Shown: in pieces, positions 38,470 to 47,338 of the stretch
Layout of the letters: every line of letters begins with the position of its first letter
How positions within the stretch are numbered: the first letter of the stretch is position 1
DNA from: Nonomuraea sp. SYSU D8015
GTDB taxonomy: Bacteria > Actinomycetota > Actinomycetes > Streptosporangiales > Streptosporangiaceae
DNA length: 64,000 nucleotides
Assembly (NCBI RefSeq): GCF_008065375.1
Contig: NZ_VJYI01000006.1
Coordinates: 310,001 to 374,000, forward strand
Direction: 5' to 3'
The notes under the pieces: generated by a model
What the model was told of the DNA's origin: nothing
Database searches by the model: none
What the model saw: only the letters and a program-made list of their open reading frames with translations
Made by a program: the position numbers and the translations under genes

Positions 38470-40400
38470 GACGTGAGCTGACGGAGCGCCTGTCCCGGCC
38501 CGGCATGCGGATCCGCAGGCTGAAGCCCTTGTCGTGGGTCGCGGTCGGCATCGTGGCCGTCGTGGTGCTGGCCGCGCTGCTGGCGCCGTGGATCGCGCCG
38601 CACTCGCCGTACTTCCAGGAGGCCGCCGGCGGCGGCCCGTCCGCCGAGCACTGGATGGGCCTCGACAGCGCCAACCGCGACATCCTGTCCAGGCTCCTGT
38701 ACGGCGCCCGCTGGTCGCTGATCATCGGCCTCGGCGCGACCGGGCTCGCCCTGGCGGCCGGGGCGATCGTGGGCGCGGTCGCGGCCACCTCCCGCCGCGC
38801 CGTCGACGAGACGATCATGCGTTTCCTCGACGTCATCATGGCCTTCCCCGGCATCGCGCTGGCCGCGGTGCTCGTCGCGGTGTTCGGCGGCAGCATCCCG
38901 GTGTTGGTCATGGCCATGGCCTTCCTCTACATGCCGTCCGTGGCGCGGGTCGTGCGGGCCAACGTGCTCGCCCAGTACGGCGAGGACTACGTGGCCGCCG
39001 AGCGCATCATCGGCGCCCGCACCCCGCACATCCTCGTCAAGCACGTCGCGATCAACTGCGCGGCGCCGGTGCTGGTGTTCTGCACGGTGATGGTGGCCGA
39101 CGCGATCGTGTTCGAGGCGTCGCTGTCGTTCATCGGCGCCGGCGTACGCCCCCCGAACCCCTCCTGGGGCAGCGTCATCGCCGACGGCAAGAACCTGGTC
39201 CTGCTCGGCGGCTGGTGGGCCACGGTCTTCCCGGGCCTGCTGATCCTGATCACCGTCCTGGCGCTGAACATCCTGTCGGAGGGCATCTCCGACGCCTGGG
39301 CCGCACCCGCCGCGCGGAAGCCCGTCCCCAAGAAGGACGACGCCTTCGAGCAGGCCCACCCCGGCTCGGGCGAGATCGTCGAGCTGCCCGGCCTGGCCGA
39401 GGCCGCGCGGAGGCTGGCCGAACGCGCCCGCCCGCTCCCGCAGGGCCCGCCGATCCTCGCCGTGGAGCGCCTGCGCATCGGGTTCGGGGACGGCGTTGAC
39501 ATCGTCGACGGCATCGGCTTCGAGGTGCGCCCCGGCGAGGTGCTCGGCCTGGTGGGCGAGTCCGGCTGCGGCAAGTCGCTGACCGCGCTCACCATCATGG
39601 GCCTGCAGCCCCGCGACGCCCGCGTCAGCGGCCACATCCGCTTCGACCAGCGGGAGCTGCTCTCGGAGTCACGCCGCGCCCGCCGCCGGCTGCTCGGCCA
39701 CGAGATGGCGATGATCTACCAGGACGCGCTGTCCTCGCTGAATCCGGCCATGACCATCAAGGCCCAGCTCAAGCAGCTCACCCGGCGCGGCGGCCGGCGC
39801 ACCCCCGCCGAGCTGCTGGAGCTCGTCGGCCTCGACGCCCGCCGCACCCTGTCCGCCTACCCGCACGAGCTGTCCGGCGGCCAGCGGCAGCGGGTGCTGA
39901 TCGCCATGGCGCTGTCGCGCGAACCCAAGCTGATCGTCGCCGACGAGCCCACCACCGCGCTCGACGTGACCGTCCAGGCGCAGGTCATCGAGCTGCTGCT
40001 GCGGCTGCGCGAAGAGCTCGGGTTCGCGCTGATCCTCGTCTCGCACGACCTCGCGCTGGTCGCCGACGTCACCGACCGCGTGGTCGTCATGTACGGCGGC
40101 CAGATCGTCGAGACCGGCGCCACCGCGACGGTGGTCGGCGCACCTGCCCACCACTACGCCCGCGGGCTGCTCGGCTCGGTGCTGTCGCTGGAGTCGGGGG
40201 CCGAGCGGCTCACGCAGATCCCCGGCGTGGTGCCGTCCCCGGCCGACTTCCCGGCCGGCTGCCGCTTCGCCGACCGGTGCCCGATGGCCACGGACGTGTG
40301 CCGGACCAGCACCCCGGTGCTGGAGGGCGACGCCGACCGGCACGCGGTGGCCTGCCACCACCCGGCCGTGAACCTCGCGAGGAGCGAGCAGCATGCTTGA
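38466..40400 (+). CDS. Fused Opp/Dpp permease (DppC) and ATP-binding protein (DppD)
   Basis: A 644-residue natural fusion. Residues 1-280 are a DppC permease (LKPLSWVAVGIVAVVVLAALL helix; MGLDSANRDILSRLLYGAR; GARTPHILVKHVAINC coupling loop). A hydrophilic linker at about 280-330 (DDAFEQAHPGSGEIVELPGL) leads into a complete DppD ATPase: Walker A GESGCGKS, signature LSGGQRQR, Walker B LIVADEPT, H-loop VSHD, and the C-terminal Cys-containing oligopeptide-transporter extension (CRFADRCPMATDVC). The reading frame is continuous with no stop, so the fusion appears genuine. The next gene supplies the second ATPase, giving one fused and one free nucleotide-binding subunit. Confidence 0.9.
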   Translation: MRRELTERLSRPGMRIRRLKPLSWVAVGIVAVVVLAALLAPWIAPHSPYFQEAAGGGPSAEHWMGLDSANRDILSRLLYGARWSLIIGLGATGLALAAGAIVGAVAATSRRAVDETIMRFLDVIMAFPGIALAAVLVAVFGGSIPVLVMAMAFLYMPSVARVVRANVLAQYGEDYVAAERIIGARTPHILVKHVAINCAAPVLVFCTVMVADAIVFEASLSFIGAGVRPPNPSWGSVIADGKNLVLLGGWWATVFPGLLILITVLALNILSEGISDAWAAPAARKPVPKKDDAFEQAHPGSGEIVELPGLAEAARRLAERARPLPQGPPILAVERLRIGFGDGVDIVDGIGFEVRPGEVLGLVGESGCGKSLTALTIMGLQPRDARVSGHIRFDQRELLSESRRARRRLLGHEMAMIYQDALSSLNPAMTIKAQLKQLTRRGGRRTPAELLELVGLDARRTLSAYPHELSGGQRQRVLIAMALSREPKLIVADEPTTALDVTVQAQVIELLLRLREELGFALILVSHDLALVADVTDRVVVMYGGQIVETGATATVVGAPAHHYARGLLGSVLSLESGAERLTQIPGVVPSPADFPAGCRFADRCPMATDVCRTSTPVLEGDADRHAVACHHPAVNLARSEQHA

Positions 40401-41385
40401 GCTCAAGGACGTGCACGTCGTGCACAAGGCCCGTTCGGGCGGGCTGTTCTCGCGCGACCGCGTCTACGCGCTGACGGCCGCGAACCTCACCATCGGCCCC
40501 GGCGAGACCGTCGGCGTCGTCGGCGAGTCGGGATGCGGCAAGTCCACGCTGGCCAGGGTCCTGGTCGGCCTGCAACGGCCGACCGCGGGCACCGTGACCT
40601 TCCGCGGCCAGGACCTGTGGGCCCTCAAGGAGCCCGAGCGGCGCGCGCTGATCGGGTCGAACGTCGGCATGGTCTTCCAGGACCCGTCCACGGCGCTCAA
40701 CCGCCGCCTGCCCGTCAGGCAGGTGCTGCGCGACCCGCTCAACGTGCACCGGCGTGGCACCCCGGCCGAGCGCGACGCCCGCGTGCGGGAGCTGCTCGAC
40801 CTGGTCGGCCTGCCGAAGAGCGCCGCCGACGCGCTGCCGGGGCAGCTGTCCGGCGGGCAACGCCAACGGGTGGCCGTGGCCAGGGCGCTCGCGCTCGAAC
40901 CCGATCTGCTCATCGCCGACGAGCCCACCAGCGCCCTCGACGTGTCCGTCCGCGCCCAGATCCTCAACCTGCTGCTCGATCTGAAGGAACGGCTCGGTCT
41001 GGCGCTGGTGTTCGTCTCGCACGACATCCAGACCGTACGCAGGATGAGCGACCGCGTGGTCACGATGTACCTCGGCAGGATCGTCGAGCAGGCGCCCGCC
41101 CGTGCTGTGCCCATGCGGGCGCGGCACCCGTACACGCGGGCGCTGTTCTCCGCCACCCCCGGCCTGATCTCGCCCATCAACCCGATCCCGCTCGTCGGCG
41201 TCGTGCCCTCGGCCACCAGGCCGCCGAGCGGCTGCCCGTTCCGCACCCGGTGCTGGCGGGCAGACGACGTGTGCGCCGCGGAAATGCCCGGCGCGCGGAC
41301 CGACGACGACCACCACCTCTTCCACTGCCATCATCCGGTGGCGGCGGGAGCGACAGATGTAGAGCTGATCCAGGAGCGCGCATGA
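40393..41385 (+). CDS. Opp/Dpp-type ABC transporter ATP-binding protein (DppF)
   Basis: A 330-residue ATPase with Walker A GESGCGKST, Q-loop VFQDPSTALN, signature LSGGQRQR, Walker B LLIADEPTSALD and H-loop VSHD. The C-terminal extension ends in CPFRTRCWRADDVC, Cys-rich like the DppD part of the preceding protein and probably an iron-sulfur-type or structural motif. The start overlaps the previous gene by eight bases. It completes the importer. Confidence 0.92.
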   Translation: MLELKDVHVVHKARSGGLFSRDRVYALTAANLTIGPGETVGVVGESGCGKSTLARVLVGLQRPTAGTVTFRGQDLWALKEPERRALIGSNVGMVFQDPSTALNRRLPVRQVLRDPLNVHRRGTPAERDARVRELLDLVGLPKSAADALPGQLSGGQRQRVAVARALALEPDLLIADEPTSALDVSVRAQILNLLLDLKERLGLALVFVSHDIQTVRRMSDRVVTMYLGRIVEQAPARAVPMRARHPYTRALFSATPGLISPINPIPLVGVVPSATRPPSGCPFRTRCWRADDVCAAEMPGARTDDDHHLFHCHHPVAAGATDVELIQERA

Positions 41386-42287
41386 GTTTGACCGGTGTCA
41401 TCCCTCCGGTGTGCACCCCCATGACCCCCGACCGCCAGGTGGACGCGAAGTCGCTCACCCGGCTGGTCGACCATCTGCTGGCGGGCGGGGTGGACGCGCT
41501 GTTCGTGCTCGGCTCGTCGTCGGAGGTCGCGTACCTGACGGACGCGCAGCGGCGGACGGTGCTGGACACCGTGGTCGGGCACGTCGGCGGGCAGGTGCCG
41601 GTGCTGGCCGGGGTGATCGACATGACCACGCCGCGGGTGCTGGACCACGTGCGGGTCGCGGTCGAGGCCGGGGCGTCCGGGCTGGTGGCGACCGCGCCGT
41701 TCTACACGCGTACCCATCCCGAGGAGATCCGTACGCACTTCCGCACGATCGCCGCCCGGAGCGGGCTGCCGGTCTACGCCTATGACCTGCCGGTCTCCGT
41801 ACACGTCAAACTGAGCGCCGACCTGCTGCTCGAACTGGCCGCCGAAGGGGCGCTGGCCGGGGTCAAGGACTCCAGCGGCGACGACGGCGGCCTGCGCCAG
41901 GTCATCCTGGGGCGCGAGGCGCCGTTCAGCGTGCTCACCGGGTCGGAGGTGACCGTGGACTCGGCGCTGTGGATGGGCGCCGACGGGGTCGTGCCGGGGC
42001 TGGGCAACGTGGACCCGCACGGCTACGTGGAGCTCTACCGTTGCGCGTCGCGCGGCGACTGGGAGGGGGCCAGGACGGAGCAGGAGCGCCTGGTCAGGCT
42101 GTTCGAGATCGTCCGCGTCGGAGGCACGCGCATGGGCGGCAGCTCGTCGGGCCTCGGGGCGTTCAAGGCCGCGCTGCACCTACGCGGCGTCATCGACTGC
42201 CCGATCACCGCGCTCCCGCAGATCCCGCTGAACGACGACGAGATCGGCCAGATCGGCAAACTGCTGGCCAGCGCCGGGCTGCTCTAG
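41382..42287 (+). CDS. Dihydrodipicolinate synthase/N-acetylneuraminate lyase family protein
   Basis: A 301-residue (beta/alpha)8 class I aldolase. Schiff-base Lys162 (AGVKDSSGD) and Tyr134 (VYAYDLP) are present; the carboxylate-binding loop reads GSSSE (residues 44-48) in place of the usual GTTGE. As the last gene of an ABC importer operon under FCD-GntR control, it is more likely a catabolic lyase or dehydratase (pyruvate-yielding, as NanA, KdgD or hydroxyproline-pathway enzymes) than lysine-biosynthetic DapA. Start overlaps the ATPase stop (ATGA). Substrate unresolved. Confidence 0.87.
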   Translation: MSLTGVIPPVCTPMTPDRQVDAKSLTRLVDHLLAGGVDALFVLGSSSEVAYLTDAQRRTVLDTVVGHVGGQVPVLAGVIDMTTPRVLDHVRVAVEAGASGLVATAPFYTRTHPEEIRTHFRTIAARSGLPVYAYDLPVSVHVKLSADLLLELAAEGALAGVKDSSGDDGGLRQVILGREAPFSVLTGSEVTVDSALWMGADGVVPGLGNVDPHGYVELYRCASRGDWEGARTEQERLVRLFEIVRVGGTRMGGSSSGLGAFKAALHLRGVIDCPITALPQIPLNDDEIGQIGKLLASAGLL

Positions 42288-42312
42288 CCCTCAGCCCGGT
42301 CGCGGCCGGTCG

Positions 42313-42570
42313 TCAGGCCGGGCTGGCCATCTGCGCGACGTCCTTCGCGCCGTCCTCGATCAGTTTCGAGGCGAGGTCGGACAGCGCCCGCCCGGCGGCC
42401 AACTCGTCCCCGATGCCGGGCACGGGCCGGTCGTGCGGGTTGCGGCGGGCGTGCGCCACGCTCTCGTGGCGCTTGCCGTCCGGCGTGAACAGCACCGCCG
42501 TGGCCGTGGTCAGGGCGTCGTCATCGTCCTCGCTGATCCAGATCTGGATGTTCCACTGTTTGTACTCCAT
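42313..42570 (-). CDS. DUF1876 domain-containing protein
   Basis: An 85-residue cytosolic protein, MEYKQWNIQIWISEDDDDALTTATA in part, with the GxGxRHESVAHARRNPHDRPVPGIGDELAAGRAL-type DUF1876 core. The family is small, widespread in actinobacteria and without known function; members often accompany stress genes. GGAGGAGG lies seven bases before ATG 42570. Single gene, convergent with the DapA-family gene. Confidence 0.85.
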   Translation of the reverse strand: MEYKQWNIQIWISEDDDDALTTATAVLFTPDGKRHESVAHARRNPHDRPVPGIGDELAAGRALSDLASKLIEDGAKDVAQMASPA

Positions 42571-42622
42571 GACGACCTCCTCCCTATTCTCCAGCCTCCC
42601 TCTATAAGGCTCAGCGGTAAAG

Positions 42623-43678
42623 TCACGCCGCGTGATTGCCCTCCGGCGCGACCTTGGCCAACCATGCCGCGGCCTCCTCCGGGGGCAGGATCCGCCGCAG
42701 GCGCATGGAAGGCCGCATCATCGGATACATCCGGCCGGGGCTCCACGACCGCTCGTACGGCGGCGGGCCGAGCACGACCACGCGCACCCCGTTCAGCCGG
42801 GGGATGTCGGCCGGCCGGCCCTCGTTCCAGATCCACTTGCCGTACGCGTCGACCAGGTTGAACTGGCCGCGCACCGGCGGCGCGTCCCGCTCCACCGGCC
42901 CTTCCACGGCGGCCCGCACCCACGCCGGCTCCGGCCGGACGCCCTCGAGCAGCCCGTCGGCGGCCGGGCCGCTCAGCGCGTCGGCCAGCAGCGTGTGCAG
43001 CTGGAAGTTGTCGCCGATCCCGCCGATGACCACCTCGTAGCCACGCCCGCTCGGACGGTGCAGCACGATCAGCCGCTCGTCGTCCAGCACCCGCAGCAGC
43101 CCGGCCAGGAACTCCAGGTCTGCCCGCTCGTCGAGCACCGTCCCCAAGGCGGCGATCAACCGCTCGCGGCCCGGCAACGCGGTCCTGACCCGCGGCGACA
43201 GCTGCAGGACCGACATGACGGGCAGGGCCCGCATCTGCGCGAACGACCACGCGTCGGTCAGCTCGACGGCCTGCTCGCGGGTGAGCGGCGCGGCCGTCAG
43301 GCGGGCGGCCGTGGCCTCCGTCCACGCGTGGTCGTCGTCCACGGGCTCGGGCGGCTCGTCGCCGGTGGCCGTCCGCCACGCCGCGGCGAACCTGCCGGCC
43401 AGTTCCAGGCAGTCGCTCAGCTCGTTCACCAGCGGCTCGGCCACCGGGGCCGGATCGCCGCCGAGCTCGGCCAGCGCGCCGCAGAGCACGCCGAGGCGGG
43501 CGCCGATCCTGAGCGGGACCCGCTCGAAGAGGTCTCCTAGCCGCGCCAGGGCGGCCGACAACGCCGGCTGCTCGGCTTCTTGGGCGGCGGCGTACAGCCG
43601 CGGCAGGACGTCGAAGAAGCGTGCGGGGTCCCTGGCGTCCGCGGCGTGGAAGAGTTCGTCGAGAAGTTGATCGAGCAT
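42623..43678 (-). CDS. Hypothetical actinobacterial protein, 351 aa
   Basis: A soluble, acidic protein without a signal peptide or membrane helix. The N-terminal 120 residues are helical (LDQLLDELFHAADARDPARF); the centre has LIVLHRPSGRGYEVVIGGIGDNFQLHTLL in part; the C terminus is Trp/Pro/Arg-rich (GKWIWNEGRP; PYERSWSPGRMYPMM). I recognise no family. Codon use is native. It lies just before DUF1876 in the same direction with a 52-bp gap. Confidence 0.75.
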   Translation of the reverse strand: MLDQLLDELFHAADARDPARFFDVLPRLYAAAQEAEQPALSAALARLGDLFERVPLRIGARLGVLCGALAELGGDPAPVAEPLVNELSDCLELAGRFAAAWRTATGDEPPEPVDDDHAWTEATAARLTAAPLTREQAVELTDAWSFAQMRALPVMSVLQLSPRVRTALPGRERLIAALGTVLDERADLEFLAGLLRVLDDERLIVLHRPSGRGYEVVIGGIGDNFQLHTLLADALSGPAADGLLEGVRPEPAWVRAAVEGPVERDAPPVRGQFNLVDAYGKWIWNEGRPADIPRLNGVRVVVLGPPPYERSWSPGRMYPMMRPSMRLRRILPPEEAAAWLAKVAPEGNHAA

Positions 43679-44075
43679 TGCGGCAGGCTATGACATCAAG
43701 GGTTCCGCGCGGCGCTGTTTGGGCGTAAAGCCGGTTACGTGTGGTGGTCGTTCCGGCGAAGGTTCCCCCGGACTCGGGCTCATCGGACGAACCAGCGGCT
43801 TGCCGGCGTGCACCTTGCGCCGACCCGCGCAGGCGCGCGGGAGCCCCGGGAGCCACGGCCGGGCGCGCCGATGCCGGGGCCGGATGGGAGCGCCGGTCAT
43901 TGACTCTTCCGCTGACTGGAAATCGACGCCTTGTAAAGGGAGACCTTCGGCGAACTCCGGCGAAAAATTGAGCACAATCTGCTTCTGCGTTTCCGCGCTT
44001 TTCGCTTCATCGTGAAGGCGTCAGGCCAACCTTGCCATGACACGCACCGGCTCCCGAGCAGAGAAGCAGGTTCTC
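43679..44075. other. 397-bp intergenic region, promoter of the phospholipase gene
   Basis: No supported gene. The stretch 43900-44000 is clearly more AT-rich than its surroundings (GACTGGAAATCG, GAAAAATTGAGCAC) and probably holds the promoters of the divergent hypothetical and phospholipase genes. A minus-strand frame from 43975 to 43688 is open, but it is Arg/Pro-rich and has no ribosome site. Confidence 0.45.
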
Positions 44076-44594
44076 ATGGTCAGACGATCCCTCGCCATGC
44101 TCGTCCTCCCCCTGGCCGCCGTACTCGGATTCGCGTTACCGGCCCACGCGGTGACCCTGGAGCAGAAGCTCGCCGCGCTCTCCGCCTTCAGCCAGCCCAC
44201 CTCCACCAGCGCCGGCGCCTGGCGGTCGGCCTGGCAGGACCAGGCGGCCTGGGCCGACTACGCCTTCGACTGGTCGACCGACCTGTGCTCCAGCAGCCCC
44301 GACCGGCCGCTCGGCTACGATTTCCGAATGCCCTGCCGGCGGCACGATTTCGGATACCGCAATTACAAGGCCGTCAACCAATTCCCGGCGAACAAGTCAC
44401 GCATAGACGACGCATTCTACTTCGATATGCGTCAGGTGTGCTCCGGGTACTCGGGAGTCGCCAAGTCGACCTGTGACGGGCTGGCCTGGACGTATTACCA
44501 GGCGGTCCGGCAGTTCGGCAGCCTCGTCGTCACCGACGAGCAGATCCAGCAGGTCCGGCGGGAGGCCGAGCTGAACGCCCAGGCCGCCGCCTGA
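44076..44594 (+). CDS. Secreted prokaryotic phospholipase A2
   Basis: A 172-residue secreted enzyme that hydrolyses the sn-2 ester of phospholipids. A Sec signal (MVRRSLAMLVLPLAAVLGFALPAHA) ends near residue 25. The catalytic pair His90-Asp91 sits in MPCRRHDFGYRN, with Cys71 and Cys87 flanking, as in the streptomycete PLA2 family (PF09056) where they make disulfides; DWSTDLCSSSPD is the calcium-site region. ATG 44076 is preferred because GAAGCAGG precedes it and the signal then has normal length; ATG 44037 is less likely. It is a single gene. Confidence 0.9.
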   Translation: MVRRSLAMLVLPLAAVLGFALPAHAVTLEQKLAALSAFSQPTSTSAGAWRSAWQDQAAWADYAFDWSTDLCSSSPDRPLGYDFRMPCRRHDFGYRNYKAVNQFPANKSRIDDAFYFDMRQVCSGYSGVAKSTCDGLAWTYYQAVRQFGSLVVTDEQIQQVRREAELNAQAAA

Positions 44595-44603
44595 CCTGCC
44601 TCG

Positions 44604-45704
44604 TCAGGGTTTGGAGGGGCTGTCGCGGACCGCGATCTCGTGCTTGTCGCCCGGCGCGAGGAACTCCAGCAGCCGCAGCCCCTCCTGCTCCACCTCCTCC
44701 AGCACGGAGATCGGCTCCCACTGGTGGACGGTGAGCGTCGAGACGCCCTTGGCGCGGCTCACCGTCCAGTCGCCGGCCGTGAAGCCGTCCACGAGGATGA
44801 CGCGCGGCACCACGTTCGTGCCCATGAAGCCCTGCAGCGCCGCCGACCCGGTCTCGCTGATGACCCTGGACCGGTCGGCGTGCGACAGAAACAGGTTGTC
44901 GAAGTCGTACATCAGCCGCACCGGCGCGGGCACGTCCTCGGCCGGGCGCGGGGCGTCCGGCAGGTCGTACAGGATGCGTCCCGTCTCGTCCCGGAAGCGC
45001 ACCAGGTCCAGCGACTCCACCACCTCGCCGAGCCGCGTCAGCCCGCACCACGCCTGCACGTCCATCACCGACGCGGGCCCGAACGCCGCCAGGTAGCGCC
45101 GCACCAGCTCGGCAGGTGTCATCGGCGGCACGTCGAAGCCCAGCCAGGACTCCGCGCTCGTGTGCGCGATCGGCCCGCTCCGGCCCCAGAGCCCGCGCGG
45201 CGGCACCTGCACCAGCGGCACCAGCCCGCGCACGCCCTGGCCGAGCGCGTGCGGGTCGTTCGACGGCCACCGCTCGGCCAGCGCCCGCCCCAGCTCGGCG
45301 AACGTCATCGGGCGCGACTCCAGCAGCGCCCGCCCGGCCGCCTCCAGTTCGTCCAGGTCGACCCCCGCCAGCCGCCTGCCGAACGTCGTCCGCGTCATGC
45401 GCTCGATGACCGCCTGCAGCAGCTGACGCATGGCCAGGCAGTCGCGGGCGCTGACGAGGTGGATGGTGCCGCGTTGCAGGGCGATGCGGACGAGCGCACG
45501 CGACTCCAGGAGCCCGGCGGCCTCGGCCGGGTCGAAGCCGGCGATGCGGTTCCACAGGCCGGTGTACCAGGTGTGCGGGGTCTGCGCCTGCAGCCCGGCG
45601 AGGTGCTCGACGACGTCGACCACACCCTTGTCGGTGCGGCGCAGCAGGAGCTGCCGGTCGAGCGTGGCCCGGTTGAGCGCCCTGCGGCTGATGAGGGGAT
45701 CCAT
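44604..45704 (-). CDS. Winged-helix DNA-binding protein, AlkZ/YcaQ-like (HTH_42)
   Basis: A 366-residue protein of the HTH_42 family, which includes DNA glycosylases AlkZ and YcaQ that unhook interstrand crosslinks or remove bulky alkyl adducts. The family start (LNRATLDRQLLLRR; HLAGLQAQTPHTWYTGLW) is present and the Gln-x-Gln element (LQAQ) matches the AlkZ catalytic QxQ motif. Many members sit beside antibiotic clusters as self-resistance; none is visible here. A strong hairpin lies 13 bases upstream of its ATG, so its translation may be influenced by it. Confidence 0.82.
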   Translation of the reverse strand: MDPLISRRALNRATLDRQLLLRRTDKGVVDVVEHLAGLQAQTPHTWYTGLWNRIAGFDPAEAAGLLESRALVRIALQRGTIHLVSARDCLAMRQLLQAVIERMTRTTFGRRLAGVDLDELEAAGRALLESRPMTFAELGRALAERWPSNDPHALGQGVRGLVPLVQVPPRGLWGRSGPIAHTSAESWLGFDVPPMTPAELVRRYLAAFGPASVMDVQAWCGLTRLGEVVESLDLVRFRDETGRILYDLPDAPRPAEDVPAPVRLMYDFDNLFLSHADRSRVISETGSAALQGFMGTNVVPRVILVDGFTAGDWTVSRAKGVSTLTVHQWEPISVLEEVEQEGLRLLEFLAPGDKHEIAVRDSPSKP

Positions 45705-45716
45705 GGCTCAAAGGTA

Positions 45717-45753
45717 GGGGCTATTGCGGCCGGTCCCGGGCCGCAATAGCCCC
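45717..45753. terminator. Strong hairpin between peptidase and AlkZ-like genes
   Basis: GGGGCTATTGCGGCC (45717-45731) pairs with GGCCGCAATAGCCCC (45739-45753), 15 bp without mismatch around a seven-base loop. It separates two minus-strand genes and probably ends the transcript of the peptidase operon. On that strand it is followed by CTACCTTTG rather than a pure U-run. Confidence 0.75.
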
Positions 45754-45787
45754 CTCGTCGCCGGCCGATCGGGCCGGCATGTGGCTC

Positions 45788-47338
45788 CTACCGCTTGATG
45801 GTACGCGCGTTCGCGTACTCTCTGAGGAACTCGTCCCACCCGGTGTGCTGGGCGATCTGGAGGTCCGCGTAATAGCGCGAGATCGTGCGCTCCATCGGGA
45901 AGTACGCGCTCAGCCCGCCGCACTCCTCCACCTTCCAGCCCTGGTGGCCCTCCTGGATCACGAACCCGCCCGGGCTGTGGACGGCCAGCAGCTCGTCCGC
46001 CACGGAGGCCAGCGTCGGGTCCGTCCGCGAGTCCGCGACCAGCGCCAGGCAGAGCGTACGCAGGTCGACCAGGGACCGATCGGTGTGGAAGCGGGTGGCG
46101 ACCGACTGGACGCTGTCCACGACGGACCGGTTGGTGAGCACCTGCTGCCTCATGCCGCCGGCCAGCGCCTGGAACTCCCGCATGAACTCCTCGATCCGCG
46201 TCGCGTCCACCGCGCACTGGGTGACGGTCTGATGCGTGCCGCGGTAGGACTCCACGTACTGCTCCACGATGATCCGCCCGAGCTCCCTGGCGTCCATCCG
46301 GGGATTCGCGGCCAGGGCGGAGACGATCTCGGTGTACGGCCAGCCCTCGTTTGGCTCCAGCTCCTCCGAGCCCACCACCGTGCCGACGTGCTCGCGGATC
46401 TCGTAGCAGACCTCGAGGTTGCTCATGAGGCAGGCGTCCATGCCCAGCAGGTCGATCGGCCGGCCGAGGTCGTCGTGGAGCTGCCGCATGACGTTGCGCA
46501 GCTCGACGGTGTCGAGTGAGTGGAGCGTGCCGTCGTCGCTGGCGATGGCCCGCTCCTGGGCGCCGGGCAGCTTCAGCACCTCCTTCAGCGACCTCGTGAA
46601 CACCGCCTTGGTGACCTGGGGGTTCTCCGTCAGCCTGGCCAGCTCCGAGAAGGCCGGCTCCTCGTCGGCCATGGCCATGCGGGCGGTGCGCCGCACGTAG
46701 CCGGTCTCGACGTCGCGCCTGACCCGGCGGCCCCTGACCTGGGTGTAGAGCTGGTCGAGGTCGTCGGGGGTCCAGCCGCCCCCGTGGTTCCAGATCACCA
46801 GCGCGTACCGCCGGGCGGGGGCGCGGCGGACGGCCCAGCGGACGAAGTCCACGAGCGTCTGGGGGTTGCCGGAGTCCGTGTTCGGCGGCAACTCCTCGAT
46901 CACGTCGGAGGCGCCGCCCGGGGCGATCTCCATACGCCTGGCACGGCCGCCGGCGTCCTGCTGCTTGACGAAGGCGGCCACCCGTACCTGGCCGGACGAC
47001 GGCACGGCACGCAGCTCCTCCAGATCGCGCCCCGCCGCGTCGGACAGGTTGTTGTTGCCTGCCATGTAGACCATGAACGTCCACTCGGCCTGCTCGCCCC
47101 GGTGGACGTCGACGGCCGCGGGCCGCTCGCGGATCTCTCCGAGCGCCTGCCACGTGGTGGGGCCGGCCACGCCGTCGGCGGGGAGGCCCTCGCGTTGCTG
47201 CAGGTGGTAGAGGGAGCCGTAGGTGGCGGGGCCGAAGTACCCGTCGGCCCGCACGCGGTAGCCCCGGGCGCGCAGCAGCTCCTGGAGCCGCCTGACCTCT
47301 TCTCCTCTGCTGCCGAGTCGCAGCGTGGGCCCGGCCAT
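45788..47338 (-). CDS. Clostripain-family (C11) cysteine peptidase with peptidoglycan-binding domain
   Basis: A 516-residue protein. Residues about 1-65 form a PG_binding_1 module (LRLGSRGEEVRRLQELLRARG; GLPADGVAGPTTW). The peptidase follows: FMVYMAGNNNLSD, catalytic His185 in VIWNHGGGWTP and catalytic Cys303 in LLGMDACLMSN. C11 enzymes cleave after Arg/Lys, often after autoactivation. No signal peptide is visible despite the cell-wall module, so export, if any, is non-classical (inference). Its start shares one base with the stop of the upstream gene of unknown function, which therefore is a likely partner or substrate. Confidence 0.85.
   Translation of the reverse strand: MAGPTLRLGSRGEEVRRLQELLRARGYRVRADGYFGPATYGSLYHLQQREGLPADGVAGPTTWQALGEIRERPAAVDVHRGEQAEWTFMVYMAGNNNLSDAAGRDLEELRAVPSSGQVRVAAFVKQQDAGGRARRMEIAPGGASDVIEELPPNTDSGNPQTLVDFVRWAVRRAPARRYALVIWNHGGGWTPDDLDQLYTQVRGRRVRRDVETGYVRRTARMAMADEEPAFSELARLTENPQVTKAVFTRSLKEVLKLPGAQERAIASDDGTLHSLDTVELRNVMRQLHDDLGRPIDLLGMDACLMSNLEVCYEIREHVGTVVGSEELEPNEGWPYTEIVSALAANPRMDARELGRIIVEQYVESYRGTHQTVTQCAVDATRIEEFMREFQALAGGMRQQVLTNRSVVDSVQSVATRFHTDRSLVDLRTLCLALVADSRTDPTLASVADELLAVHSPGGFVIQEGHQGWKVEECGGLSAYFPMERTISRYYADLQIAQHTGWDEFLREYANARTIKR

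Noticed and set aside
43688..43975. Minus-strand open frame of 95 codons in the phospholipase promoter region
   Set aside because: It has no ribosome site, the middle is Arg/Pro-rich as expected from reading GC-rich DNA out of frame, and the region is AT-richer and promoter-like at its start.
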